Source: Pseudogymnoascus destructans
Lineage: Eukaryota > Ascomycota > Leotiomycetes > Thelebolales > Thelebolaceae
DNA length: 64,000 nucleotides
Direction of reading: 5' to 3'
NCBI RefSeq assembly: GCF_001641265.1
Contig: NW_020167532.1
Span: 124,001-188,000, forward strand
The notes below the pieces were generated by a model. That model had not been told where the DNA came from and did no database searches. It saw only the letters and a list, made by a program, of their open reading frames with translations. The position numbers and the translations under genes are program-made. Below are positions 45,679 to 56,953 of this stretch, piece after piece (within the stretch, counting starts at the first letter, position 1; the number at the start of each line of letters is the position of its first letter).

Positions 45679-47914
45679 CTAATAGCTTGGTGGTGGTGGC
45701 GGTGGTTGATCGCTCGGTGGAGGTGGTGGAGGAGCAGATCCAGGAGGAGGCGGAGGAGGCGCGCTTCCTGACGGAGGAGGTGGAGGAGGACTTCCACCAT
45801 ATTGCGCTAAGAGAGCGTTAAGTCCAGGAGGAGCGCCTGGTGGTGGTGGAGCACCACCTGAAGAGCCGAGCCCAGGAGGAGCACCCATTGCTTGCTGAGG
45901 AGGGTAACCAGAGCCGTGTCCTGGTGCTGCGTAGCCACCGTATCCGCCGTAGCCTGGGCCAGCGGCAGGAGGTGGGGGAGCCGACTGCCAAGGAGCACCA
46001 CCGCCAGGTGGTGGCGGCGGCGGGGCGCCATAGCCGTTGTCATGGTGGCCACCATAGTAGTCACCGCCACGACGATCTCTATCATCAGAGCGTCCGCCAC
46101 GATCTCGAGCCCATGGAGCCGCGCCGCCGCTAGTTGCCTGGCCACGCGAGTTGTAGTCATCGCCGCCACGGCCCCGTTGTTGCCATGGGGCGGCAGCACC
46201 AGTCGGGCCACGCTGCCATGGCTTCACATCGCCGGCATCAGCAGGGGGTCCTTGATCATAACCACCTGGGCCAGCTTCGATACGTTGGGGTGCTTCGCCA
46301 TTCGGTGCAGGAGCACCACCGGATAATTCTTGCATGAGTTGCTAAAGTTTGTTAGTTGTTGCTAGGCATATTGGACATTCAAGAATTGACTTACCTCGTA
46401 TTCACGATCAACTGCATCGCCAGCGCCAATTCGGCCAGCTGCAGGACGGCCAGCAAACCCGCCAGGACCTCCTCCAGGAGCAGGAGGCCCATTGCGCCAA
46501 TCTGCGCCACGCTGTCTGTCCGGGCAGTCTCTTGCCATGTGACCGGCGTTGCCACAGACTCGGCAGATGATGTTTGCCGTGAAGTTGCGCTGTTCAGGGC
46601 AGTCGTACTTCCTGTGGCCGATCTGGCCACAGTTTTGGCAAGCTTGGTTCTCGTCATCACGGAGTGTACCGTTAAGGGCGGCAAGTTCACGCAGTTGGTT
46701 GCGCTTAAGCTCGTTTTGGCCTTCCGGAATAGATGCAGCCTAAAAATGTTAGATATTAAACCGGGAAAGAATAGGAGGCAACACTTACAGTTTCAATGAC
46801 GTTGTGAATCAGCTTCTTGGCCTTGTTAACCTTCTCTTCGGTGTCTGCCATGATTAAACAATGGAGATCCTCCTCCTGATTGCTGGTGTGGGCGGCGTCC
46901 GAACGGCCTTTTCCTTCCTTCACGGATCCTTTGCCACGGATGGCGATTTTAGCCTGCGATTCAGTCTCCATCTTTTTCAGCGTGTTTCCACGAGGGCCGA
47001 TAAGTAAACCAACTTTAGTAGGAAAAAAAGCTAAGTGTTAGTTTATGGTCAAAAGTTTAGAGCAAAACGTGGTTGAGAGGTTAGTGATGGCAAGGCGTCG
47101 CACCCTGAGATTAGAATGCAGCACGCAATGCCACACGGGAATGAAAAGGGAGAAGTATGGAGGTTAAGGGTGTTAGAAAGGTTAGAGGGTTAGCAATCAT
47201 ACTGAAATTAATCTCTGGATAATCATTGACTGGCACATAGACCTTTTCCTGTGTCTTAGTTGGGCGGCGATAGTCCTGTGGCGGGTGGTAGTTAGGAATG
47301 ACCTTCATGGCCTTCTCGATCAGCTTATGGCGCTCGTCCTCCAGCTTCTTTCTGTATCTGTACTCGCGGGTATTAACACGGCGACCGAAGTTGTCGTATT
47401 GTGGTGCTGGAGACGGTGATCTTTGTTTCATGTTAGTTATTCGTTCAGATATGCCGTAAATGGGACAAATATACCTGTCGCCGTCGGCTGGCACGACATC
47501 GTCGATTCTGAGCTTTTGACTAATTTCTTCAATTCGAAGATGGAGGGTATATGCTTCAAGCTGTTCACTGGTCATATTCGCCATGATCGCGGTCGGAAGT
47601 CCCATTAGACCTGCAGCCTTGTTGTCGGTCGCATCGCCCCAGCGGTTTCTCTTCTTGCGGACCGGTTTAGCTCCATCGTTATTTGGCTCTGGGCCTTCAA
47701 GCACAGTTAGATTTGGGTTTGTAAAACAGGAGTCAAGTTCAGACTTACGTCTTTCCGGGCTACGGCCACGCCTGTAGCCATCACCATGGCCTGACGAAGG
47801 CTGGTTATAGTCTCCGTGATTGCCACCTGACGGACTATTGTCATCTCCAAAACGTCGTTTGGTTCCCAGAGGAATGTTGTTTGAGCCTGTTGTGCCTTGG
47901 TTGCGCCACGCCAT
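45679..47914 (-). CDS. MSL5: Branchpoint-bridging protein (SF1/BBP)
   Basis: Six exons: 47914-47749, 47694-47475, 47420-47203, 47012-46789, 46739-46395 and 46341-45679, all in phase; 611 aa. Order: N-terminal RKKRNRWG (U2AF ligand-like motif with the conserved RxRW), an SF1 helix-hairpin segment (MTSEQLEAYTLHLRIEEI), a KH domain about 185-280 (IGLLIGPRGNTLKKME), two zinc knuckles (CQNCGQIGHRKYDC about 310; CRVCGNAGHMARDC about 336) and a Gly/Pro-rich tail with polyproline runs. It recognises the intron branch site in the commitment complex, in the nucleus. Five introns, with CTAAC-like branches, make it among the most intron-rich genes in the window. Confidence 0.95.
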
Positions 47915-48463
47915 CTTGTGCTATCGATTTCGTTCGAGGATAGAGACGTAGTGATGAAGTTGGATGAGGTTAGATTATGGCTTCAGGATGGAAGGCGAAG
48001 CTTTTTTAGAAAATACCATGAAAGCCGTTAGTTAGCGCTGCTAGCGTCGCCGCGCCAGCATTACATTGGCGATCATCACGTGACGTAGTATTTAAATGCT
48101 GGCGCCAGTACCAAACTATACAAAATAAACATTATATACTCGACATGTAAGCTTGAAACCAGAGATGTAATCTTCAGTTCTACAACAAGAAGGTCATAGT
48201 CAGTCTAATAGAGACCCCGTTTGCGCATGTGGTAGGGTTTATTAGTTGATTTCTAATCAGTGTTGATAATGCCCAGGGAGGGTAATGACGTCTCTAGAGC
48301 TAGAAGAGTTGAGTTAACTTACTGAGCAAGAACGAGAGAACTGTGGCTCAGAACTATAAGAAGAGGCACTCTCCCCGTCAAATTCACGCTAGCCAGACTG
48401 ATATCTCGTTTTCTCTTCACAAGTCTTTCCCCTCAAGTCTTTCCCCTTCACAAGTCTTTAAAA
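47915..48463. other. Divergent promoter region of MSL5 and the GST gene
   Basis: About 550 bp. AAGTCTTTCCCCTCAAGTCTTTC-type short direct repeats sit just upstream of the GST ATG (48419-48460). TCACGTGA occurs at 48076. No gene was seen. Confidence 0.55.
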
Positions 48464-49278
48464 ATGACATCCACTCCGGGTATCCATCTTTATACATCCC
48501 AAACTCCCAATGGAGTCAAGATCTCTATAACCCTCGAAGAACTCGGCCTCGCATACAAAGTCACACATGTTGCTTTGGGAAAGATGGAGCAAAAAACCGA
48601 CTCCTTCCTAGCCATAAACCCCAACGGCCGGATCCCGGCCCTCACCGATAAGTTCACTGATGGCGAGACAATCAACCTGTTTGAATCCGGGAGCATCCAG
48701 CAGTATTTAGTTGATGAGTATGATAAAGAGCACAAGATCTCTTATCCTAGAGGGACAAGAGAGTATTATGAGACCAACAACTGGCTATTTTTCTTGAATG
48801 CCGGCGTTGGCCCGATGCAGGGACAATCGAACCACTTCACCAATTATGCCTCCGAGACTATCGAATATGGAATAAATAGATACCAGAACGAGACCCGTCG
48901 TCTGTATGGGGTATTGGACAAGCACCTAGAGAAGTCGTCGTCGGGATACCTTGTTGGTGACCGATGTACCATTGCTGACATTGCTCACATTGGCTGGATT
49001 GTGAGTATTGGATTTTTATTTATCTCAACAAAATAGACAGAGCTAATGATTTGCAGTCGTCTGCTGCCTGGGCGGGGATCGAGATTGATGATTTCCCAAC
49101 TCTAAAGGCGTGGCGTGACAAGATGCAAGCCAGACCAGCAGTCAAAAAGGGGAGCGATGTACCAGTTCCAAAGCCCAAAATTGCTACCACCCCTGAAGAG
49201 AAGAAGAAGCAGGCAGAGGAGACCAGGGACTGGGTTCAGCAGGGTATGAAGGAAGACGCATCGAAGAATAAGATTTAA
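48464..49278 (+). CDS. Glutathione S-transferase, Ure2-like
   Basis: Exons 48464-49000 and 49057-49278 (56-bp intron, donor GTGAGT, acceptor TTGCAG); 252 aa. The thioredoxin-like N domain starts GIHLYTSQTPNGVKISITL. The cis-Pro loop is NPNGRIPALTD and the glutathione-contact segment FESGSIQQYL. The helical C domain includes LVGDRCTIADIAHIGWI, the N-capping region typical of GSTs. The Lys/Glu-rich C-terminal 50 residues are an extra tail. It should conjugate or reduce substrates with glutathione; in Ure2-like fungal GSTs this includes peroxidase or thiol-transferase activity. Confidence 0.9.
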
Positions 49279-49852
49279 GTAGGATTCTTTGTTAAAAGGG
49301 GACACCACGAATTTGAATTCCTAGTTCTATGCTGCTTGAGAGTTTTCATAGCCACTGTGCGGAAGTAGTCTTGTCAAAGTTCTGGATTATCTGTATACAA
49401 GTATAACTACCACCATTCCATCATTTCTATGCACAAGTCCTACGAACACTTTTGGGCAGCATGGGTAAAGAACTTGGTTGTCCAGTATTGGGAATTCTAT
49501 TGTACATCTGGTGCAGTTGCCAACCTGAATAACAAATGACAAACTATCTGCCTTGCCATGGCCTAGAAATCAGTAGTGGTACAAAATCGCGCGAAGAATG
49601 GAGCTGGGTAGTATCTGGAAAATCTAATTCTCTCGGCGGCAGTGATATAGCAATTTGCAAATAGTACTCTTACAAAAACCTTGCTATTGCATTGTAGCGA
49701 AACACAAATAAGCACGCCCATATTCCTCCTGTAGAACAACTAGAGTTACCGACTGAAACAGCCGAAACGGGAACGATCAGTGCCTAGGGATTCATAGTCG
49801 TCTTCATTTCTTTTCTCCGTTTTGGTTTCTGGAGGCTTCACCGCTTCGCTCT
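49279..49852. other. Intergenic between convergent genes
   Basis: Unique AT-rich sequence; nothing supported. Confidence 0.6.
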
Positions 49853-51731
49853 TCAGGCTTTCGGCTTTTGATTACCTTCGCTACCTCCTTCAAGCTCACA
49901 AGGGTTGTTGAACTCGAAGCTGAAACCAGAGTTGACAGCAAGTAAGCGTGGCGGAACCTGAGATAGTTTCATGTTGGCAGGCAGGCCGCTGGTGCTAGGA
50001 CGACCTGAGCCACGATATGAATTGCGACCCTCGTGGTCAGCTTCATAGCCTTCCGTAGGGGAGTTGCAACCTCGCTTTTGGTCCTTGAAGCGGATGCGTC
50101 GCATTCTATCCCGTCTCATCGCTGGAGGAGGAAAGATAGCACTGGTCGAAAGAGGGAGACCCCGGGCTGTTGGCTTTTTGACTGGAGACCTTTGAACCGG
50201 AGACATATTATTCTTCGGATAGACCGGTGGTGCAGAAAGTGAAAATTGAAAGGATTGGTCAATATCGCCGTACGGATCATTGTGATCGCTAGCACTGAAG
50301 GTAGTACTATCATCACCGAAGATTGACTTTTTGCGCCCATACTGGTTAAGCTGAGGGCTGTGGAGGACTTGTACTTCAGCAGCAACACATAATACTGGTC
50401 CAGGGGATTCACTCCTATCATCATCTGCCCAAGACCGTAAAGATGGTGCAATGGAGAATGCCATTGAAGATGCGGAAAGGTTTCTACCGTGAGATTGTCC
50501 TGCGGGAGGCTCTGGAAGAGGCCTTACGTCCAGCTGGAGATTCTCCTGGCTCATCCACTTTTCTTTGTTAGAGGTGGAGAATATCGATATGGGAATCTGA
50601 TATTTTTTCTTGGGCTTGTTGGCATCTGGCTGCATGGCCTGCTTGGACTGGACCTGTGAAAGAGCAGTGTCTTTGGCAACCATCTGACCAAAAATTGTGT
50701 TCTCAATCTTTTTATTTGGCAATGAAGCACCCGGAGTCCGTGAGCGGTTGCGGCGCTCTGGTCCATTGTTAGCTGTGGCTTTGTTAAACCTACAGATAAC
50801 TCCAGATCTCGTTAGGGTGGGGTTAGCTCCAGACAGGTTGGGTGTGCTAAGGCTGTTCTTTATAGAGAATGCTGGTAGTAATTCGCGGTTGCACATCTCA
50901 GGAACGAGTTGTAAGGCTTCGAGAGAGTCCCAGCTGCGGTAGTGAAAGCGGAACGTCACAAAGGGGTCGTCTTTTGGGTCCTCCAAGAGCCAGTCGAAAT
51001 ACTTGTACCTGCTCTTTTCAAGAAGCCCAGAGGACTTGAACCTGAATTAATGTCAGTACTCATATTTAAAACGAACTTGCTTCATCAAACTTACTCAATT
51101 CCGTACTTATCCTGACCTCTGAATGCATCGAGGATTGCACCACGACGCCTTTTCCCACAAGCTCTGAAGACCCTGACTTCAATGACGCCACCATTCTCAG
51201 CTGCTGAGACGTCTCGCTTCTGGTCATTGAAATAAAATGGTTTAGTTTCTGCTGGATTAGGTATCAATGCTTTCGACTTCAGCTTCTTGTCAGCTTCGAA
51301 AAGGCCTAGCATAGCCCGTCCCACCGGCATGGTTCTGGGATCTATTCCCCATGAGGTGACGTGTCGACCGTTCATGAACAGCTTAAGGAAAACGTTTATG
51401 CCATCTCTATGTGGTGGGTCTATGGAATACTGCACAACGAATCGGGTTCCTTGTGAGGTTGTCAGGTACGCACGCTTAAAATGTAAACGACGTTATGCTT
51501 ACCAGGCAAGGATGGAATGTAGACAGAAGCATAGGGGTTGGATGAGTCGGGAGCATCGTTTCCTGGTTTCTCTTTGCTAGGCAATGACGATGTCGCCTTG
51601 GTATTGTTACCTGATAGAGCAGATGATCCGCTGTTTTGGAACTGGGAGGTTTCTGGATGAGGGAATTCTGGATATACTTTCGAATCCAAAGCCGACGTTA
51701 TGGACAACGTTATACCACGGCAGGATGGCAT
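49853..51731 (-). CDS. Unknown protein with a folded N-terminal fungal domain and disordered C-terminus
   Basis: Exons 51731-51503, 51449-51095 and 51041-49853, all in phase (branch CTGAC in both introns); 590 aa. Residues about 65-260 look like a folded beta-rich domain: YASVYIPSLPGTRFVVQYSI, DGINVFLKLFMNGRHVTSWG, then ENGGVIEVRVFRACGKRRRG and DDPFVTFRFHYRSWDSLEAL. The remainder is Ser/Pro/Arg-rich and disordered. The layout is like fungal DUF7918-type proteins, whose N-terminal beta domain carries a 'body or wing colour' style fold, but I cannot confirm the family. No catalytic motif is visible. Function is unknown. Confidence 0.72.
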
Positions 51732-52362
51732 ATTGACAGCGGTGTCTTTGCTACAAAACTGTCCACGTGAGTGGCCACCAAGGAACGTGTTGTCGTGAGG
51801 AGAAATCCAAGGTTGTGTTCAGAGGTGAATTCACAACAAGCGCTTCTGCTCCCTCCATGGTAACTGGCAACAAGAAATACGGGGCAAGTATTCAACATTT
51901 CACAACGCTAGCCGGGCAATCATAACCTGGCTTACAATTGTATTGAACTTAATGAAACCACACTTCCTTTGACTTATACGTATATGTTTACGCATGTCTA
52001 CTGCTGCAATGTGGCTAGCAAGATCCCAAGGGGCTAGGAATGCCAATTCAATAACTTTGAATCACTCCTGGCTGAAAGATACCCTCTAAGATCAAAGACA
52101 TTCGCACCGGGGAGTACTGCCGGATGCTGTATGCTGTAGCCAGTGAAATACTCGGCCAACATCTCTTGTCCATAGTTGATTGTCTTGGGATGGCCATTAA
52201 GCTCTCTACTCAGAGGGCCTTTCAAAGAACAGCGTTCACAACAGAGGTAAAGAAAGTCAAAACAAAGCTTTTCAACTTATATAGGTTCAGATAGTTGACA
52301 AACAACCTAGCTCATAACCGGCCTTATGTACAATTCGCTCCCAACTCTCCACAACTGCTGTA
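51732..52362. other. Intergenic: promoter of the 590-residue protein and 3' flank of the NDUFS5-like gene
   Basis: About 630 bp. One short minus-strand frame (52034-52225) has no family signal. Nothing is supported. Confidence 0.6.
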
Positions 52363-52838
52363 TTATTTTCTTCCTGGTGCCGTCGTATCATCGTCCTTAT
52401 CTAACAATCCCAAGTTCCTTACTTCCCCAGCCTTTGCCGCGTCCTCCCGGGGGTTTGCTGCTTGCTGCTTGCGGTATGCCGTCTGTATCGCACCGACGCG
52501 GTGTGCCTATTAGGTTGGGGTTAGCTCCTGTTAATAACTGACGATTCAGCCTGTCCGAGTGCCGCTGAATTTGGCCGTACCTCTTTCTTGTGGTGTAGAC
52601 ACTCATAGTAATCCTCAAGGACGGGCTGGCACTTCCTCTTGCCAGAGGTATCATCCGAGTTTGTGTTGACGACGTAGCAAGCTAGAACTTCTTGCCAGAA
52701 TGGGAAGCATCGGGATGAACCTATTTATTGATTTAGTAAGTGTTGGCGCAGGGTCGCCAGGGACCGCAAATAATGCCCATGGCAAGGCATTGTGGGTTCA
52801 ATTGACATACCTCCGTTAAGTCCATATCCTGACGACAT
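52363..52838 (-). CDS. NDUFS5: Complex I subunit, NDUFS5-like twin-CX9C protein
   Basis: A small gene visible only after splicing: exons 52838-52811 (28 bp), 52720-52581 and 52506-52363; 103 aa, the usual size. It starts MSSGYGLNGG and carries two CX9C motifs, CFPFWQEVLAC and CQPVLEDYYEC, the coiled-coil-helix-coiled-coil-helix pattern of intermembrane-space proteins oxidised by Mia40. ECLHHKKEAHRVGAIQTAYR is typical of this subunit. It is an accessory subunit of NADH:ubiquinone oxidoreductase on the intermembrane-space side. The second intron has two possible acceptors; the one used (CTAATAG) gives the 48-codon last exon, while the alternative (TTAACAG) gives a stop after six codons. Confidence 0.9.
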
Positions 52839-53079
52839 CTTGGGTGGTCAATTGCCAATTCTTTGGTATCTTCACTCTCGTTACTCTGGTTGTTCGTGAT
52901 CCCTCGTCGTTGCCGTAGCGGAACAATCCCTGCATGGGTGCCTTGCTGCCTGAAACCTTATACTGCTTGGACCAGCTACGTATCTGTAAACTTTGGGGTA
53001 TGTGAGAGCTCTCATCAATATTATATAATATTTCGGATGCCTTCTCTGAGCAATCTGCCAAATATCTACATGGTTGAAA
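52839..53079. promoter_or_regulatory. Compact bidirectional promoter (NDUFS5-like / SEC39)
   Basis: 241 bp separate the two divergent ATGs. No core element is clear. Both leaders must be short. Confidence 0.6.
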
Positions 53080-56000
53080 ATGAGCATGGCGACTTTGGAT
53101 CTCCCCCCAGCGAAAGTTATTCTGCTCGCCGTTCAAGCGGCCATCAGAGCAGATATCAGGACACTTCACGCCTTACTAGCTACCCACCCAAAGACGCTAC
53201 ATGACTTGATTTTACGAATCCTCCTCACCTATCTCCCCGAGAGTCTTGACAGCTCAGAATATGTCCAGCTCCTTATCGAATACGATTCCGGCCATGTATC
53301 GGGAAACGAAACTATCATCGATACAACGCCCCTCGAGGGCCTCAGCAATGCAGCTGCCAGCAAGAAGGTCCGGAAGCTTAGACTCCTGTCTTTGCGAATG
53401 GACCAGACTCACGACGATGCGCCCGAAGACCCGTTAATTCTATTCCTTCTGCACCGAGCTTATAGGATTGATCAGCAAACTGGACTGATTGCTCAGTTGC
53501 CACAACTCCTGGCTCCATTTCTTGAGCGGTCCGATTACCTCAGGGACTGGGTGCTTGCAACTGTCCTCCCGCTCTTACGGCGCAACTACGAATACCACCC
53601 CGCAGAAACCGAGACACAGTCAATAGAATGGTTCGAAAGTTTAGGCACAGTCGAGGCCGTGGACTTTCTATTCTCGAAAACCATGCGTACCGACAATGGG
53701 AACGAGCCGAAGGACAGCACATTAGCTCGTGATCTTCGCTGCCTGGCTGGACCGTGGCTTTATGGCAATAACCAGTGGAAGCGTCGGAAGGTGTCGTTAT
53801 CGGCAATGGGGGCGCAAACGGTTGTGCCCTTGAAAGGCGCCGTGCCTTCGCAAGGCTCACAATATCATGATTGGGATGCGGTATTTGCTTGGATCATAAA
53901 CCAGAATCCTGCTTCGTATATCGCAGTTTCAGATGCCATCGAGCAATGGGGAGGAGCGGCTGATGTAGATCTTGGTAGCTATGGGGATCCGGACGTCATG
54001 CTTTCCCAGGAAGACCGCCGTCAAATTAACGAACGCTATGGAAGCTGTGCCCTCACTGCTTCGTTTCGTATGCCTGGAGACTCCACGCCGGCATTGTCAG
54101 AGGCTCACCGCATTTTACGTAACGTCGTCACTCGTTTGAAGCTGCCGTCGATAAGTTCACTGGAAACAGCCGCTGGTCGGCTAACCCCTGTTCCAGACCT
54201 CTCAGATGATGGGAAGCCAGTAAGGGAGCATATCGAAGAGCTGCTCTCCTTCCTAAAGAATGATGAGCAGGAGTTCTCGGCTCCGACGCAGGCAGCCGTT
54301 GACCTGCTTCAAGCCCTTATCACAAGCTCGTACTTGCTCCTCAAAGCTGGGGCTCACACGTCTATTGAGAAGACTGGATCTATGCTTCACAATCAACCCG
54401 AGTCATACCAGCATATAGTCTTAAAAGAATATCTGAATAAACTAGGAGGATCCGCAGGCGCCGATGACAAGCTCTGGGTGAATGCAAGGAAAGAGGTATT
54501 GTGGCTGCATGATTGGGGCAAACCCCCATCTTCGGAAGGTGCAACTACCCAAAGAGGCCGTGGTGTTTTGGGTCAAATACGCCGAGGTGCGGTGGAAAGA
54601 GAGATACTGACTACTCTTTTGACTCATGGTCGTAAGCGAATCCTGTTTGTTGTACTGTATGCATATTTGGCTAAACCTTCGTGACCAGGCTATGCTACTG
54701 CACGATCTCTGTATGAAAAGTCTCCAGAATCTCCCCTTTCCAAGGAAGAATTATCCTCAACAGTTCTTGCATCAGCAATGCACGCCTTCAACAACGCCAA
54801 CAACCCAAACAAGACCCGCGGCGGCGTCAAGAAATGTCTTGATATGTAAGTTGTGACATTTTTCAGTTGCTCACACAAATGCTGATTCTCGACAGATTAA
54901 ATGCATTCCCAGATACCTTCCGCTCCTCCCTCCCCCGCGAACGCATCATCCACCTCTCCGACGCCGCCAACCACTTCGCAAACTACCGCCTCGTTCTCAA
55001 CTCAGGCGAACCCTACCGACCCTCCGTCATCCACACCCACGGCGACCCCATCGCCCTCGTCGAAAAGGTCCTCGCCCAAAACACCCGCACCTACACCGAC
55101 ATCGACAACTTCCTCTCCTTCGGCGAGAAGATCGTCCTCGCCGGCCTCACAGTCCGCGATCTCGAAGGCCGCTCCAAGATGTCCCCAGAGCAGATCGACG
55201 AACAGATGGCTATCTCTAGGTGGCGCATAACAAGCATGTGCATCGACGCCGCGCTCTCCGAGAACGACTTCGAGACTGCCTACTCCTACGTCGTCAATCG
55301 CCTCCCCTCCATCGGCGGAGACGCCTACGCCAAGCCCCCCCCACCGTCCTCCCCCGCCCCCCTCCCCAAAGCCAGCGCAGTTGCCCACCCCCCCTTAAAA
55401 GTCCTCGACAACTGGTCCTGGAAAGCGGCATTCCAAACCGGTAAATACCGACTCAACGCCTACACCCTCAAGCCCAGCCACGTCGGCAACTCCAGCGCCA
55501 ACCCCGAAATCCGGCATCTAGAGCAACGCATGGAATGTCTCTCCCAAGCCCTGCTCATCGCTCCTCCCCCCGCCTTACAGGAAATCCTTAACGTCTTCCG
55601 ACGATGCGAGGAGGAGCTAGATGCCAAGATTAGACAGGACGCGGAGCAAGAAGACGCTTGGGATGATCAGGGCGATGATAAGTCGATGCCTGGCCGCTTT
55701 GGTGTCGAGCCTCCACCAGTCACGCTCTCGAGGGCGAGCGCGCCAATGAGTAGTGCCAAGTCCCGCACGGGGGCGGAGGCGCCGATGTCCCTCCTTGATC
55801 TTACCCGCGCGAGTGCCGCGCAGGCGCAGCGCTCAATTGCGGCGTTGACGAGTGTAAAGGGTGGCGGTGGTGGGGGTGCTGGTGGTGGGGTGAGGGAGAA
55901 GGGGGGGTGGACTGGGGGCGGGAATGCGAGTATGGAGGAGGCGGAGGATGGGGTTAAGCAGTCTACGGTGCGGAAGAGGGATCAGCTTAGGAGCGCGGCG

Positions 56001-56090
56001 ATGAGTACGATGATTGGGGGAATTGGGTGGGTTATTGGGGCGCAGACGCCTGTGGATAAGGATGATGAAGATGAGGGGAGGGGAGGATGA
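53080..56090 (+). CDS. SEC39: Sec39-domain protein (Dsl1 tethering complex)
   Basis: Exons 53080-54631, 54689-54845 and 54896-56090; 967 aa. The ATG at 53080 (MSMATLDLPPAK) is used. Joints read LLTHGR-YATARSLYEKSPE and KKCLDI-LNAFPDTF, both in phase. The protein is almost entirely helical. AVQAAIRADIRTLHALLATH and EDPLILFLLHRAYRIDQQTG match the Sec39 domain. Sec39 with Dsl1 and Tip20 tethers COPI vesicles at the ER for retrograde Golgi-ER transport. The last 110 residues are Gly-rich and acidic (55850-56090), probably disordered. The family is divergent, so this assignment is by pattern and length. Confidence 0.87.
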
Positions 56091-56953
56091 GATGGATGTA
56101 GATATGAATTGGGGGAGGGAGGTAGATGTGATTGCTGGTAGATTAGCGGGCGTTGGGGACAATTCTTAATGAATGGAATGGGCAAGTGTTATGAGGCTTT
56201 GGTTATGTTGCATTGTGGTTTTTGTACTGTATTATACTGTATGATAGATATGATACGGTATTTGATATTTGAAGCCTCAGCTTTTCTCAAGTCCTTTTAG
56301 AAACTTTTCGTGTCCGTTATTTGTTATATATAACCCGGTGATTCCTGTATCCCTCCTCTTCCTGTGATAGACGGACTGAGTACTCAATTCACAGCACGCC
56401 TGTGCTCCCATCACTTTTCCACAATACAACGCTCCATCCAAGAAGTCGTTGCCATCACCAAGCAGGCAGGCTCTACCAAAGCCCAAGCACCGCCCAGCAC
56501 ACCTCCCATCCAAACAGACAATACACCACAAACCCACCCCATCATTCGGAGCGTTGTCACAGATGCACTCATCTCTAATCCAAAAGTGTATAGAACGAAG
56601 GACATACACCTATATAGACAAGATACCCCCAACATACATTACTCCCCCCATCCATCCACTGTCCACATACATATTGCGCCTTGCTCCCCCCCGGCCATCT
56701 CCCCTAAAACGCCCACTAGTCCCCCCGCCTTTCCATAGTCATTAAATAACTCACCCCCCCACCATCGTCGTCTGCCCGCTCATCCGTTCAGCACCGTTTA
56801 GAGATGGGAGGTAGCAGCACGGCGGTGGTACGGCTGTGAGGTTTGTTGATCATCGCATATCTTCAGGGCACCGTTCTGTGTGCCCCATTTCCCCTAACAC
56901 ACAATGATTGTTTCCTTTTTATTACTCCTATCCCACGACCTAAGGGCCAGGGG
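56091..56953. other. Intergenic between convergent genes
   Basis: Contains C-rich runs (CCCCCC near 56640-56760) and AT-rich 3' flanks. No gene was seen. Confidence 0.6.
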
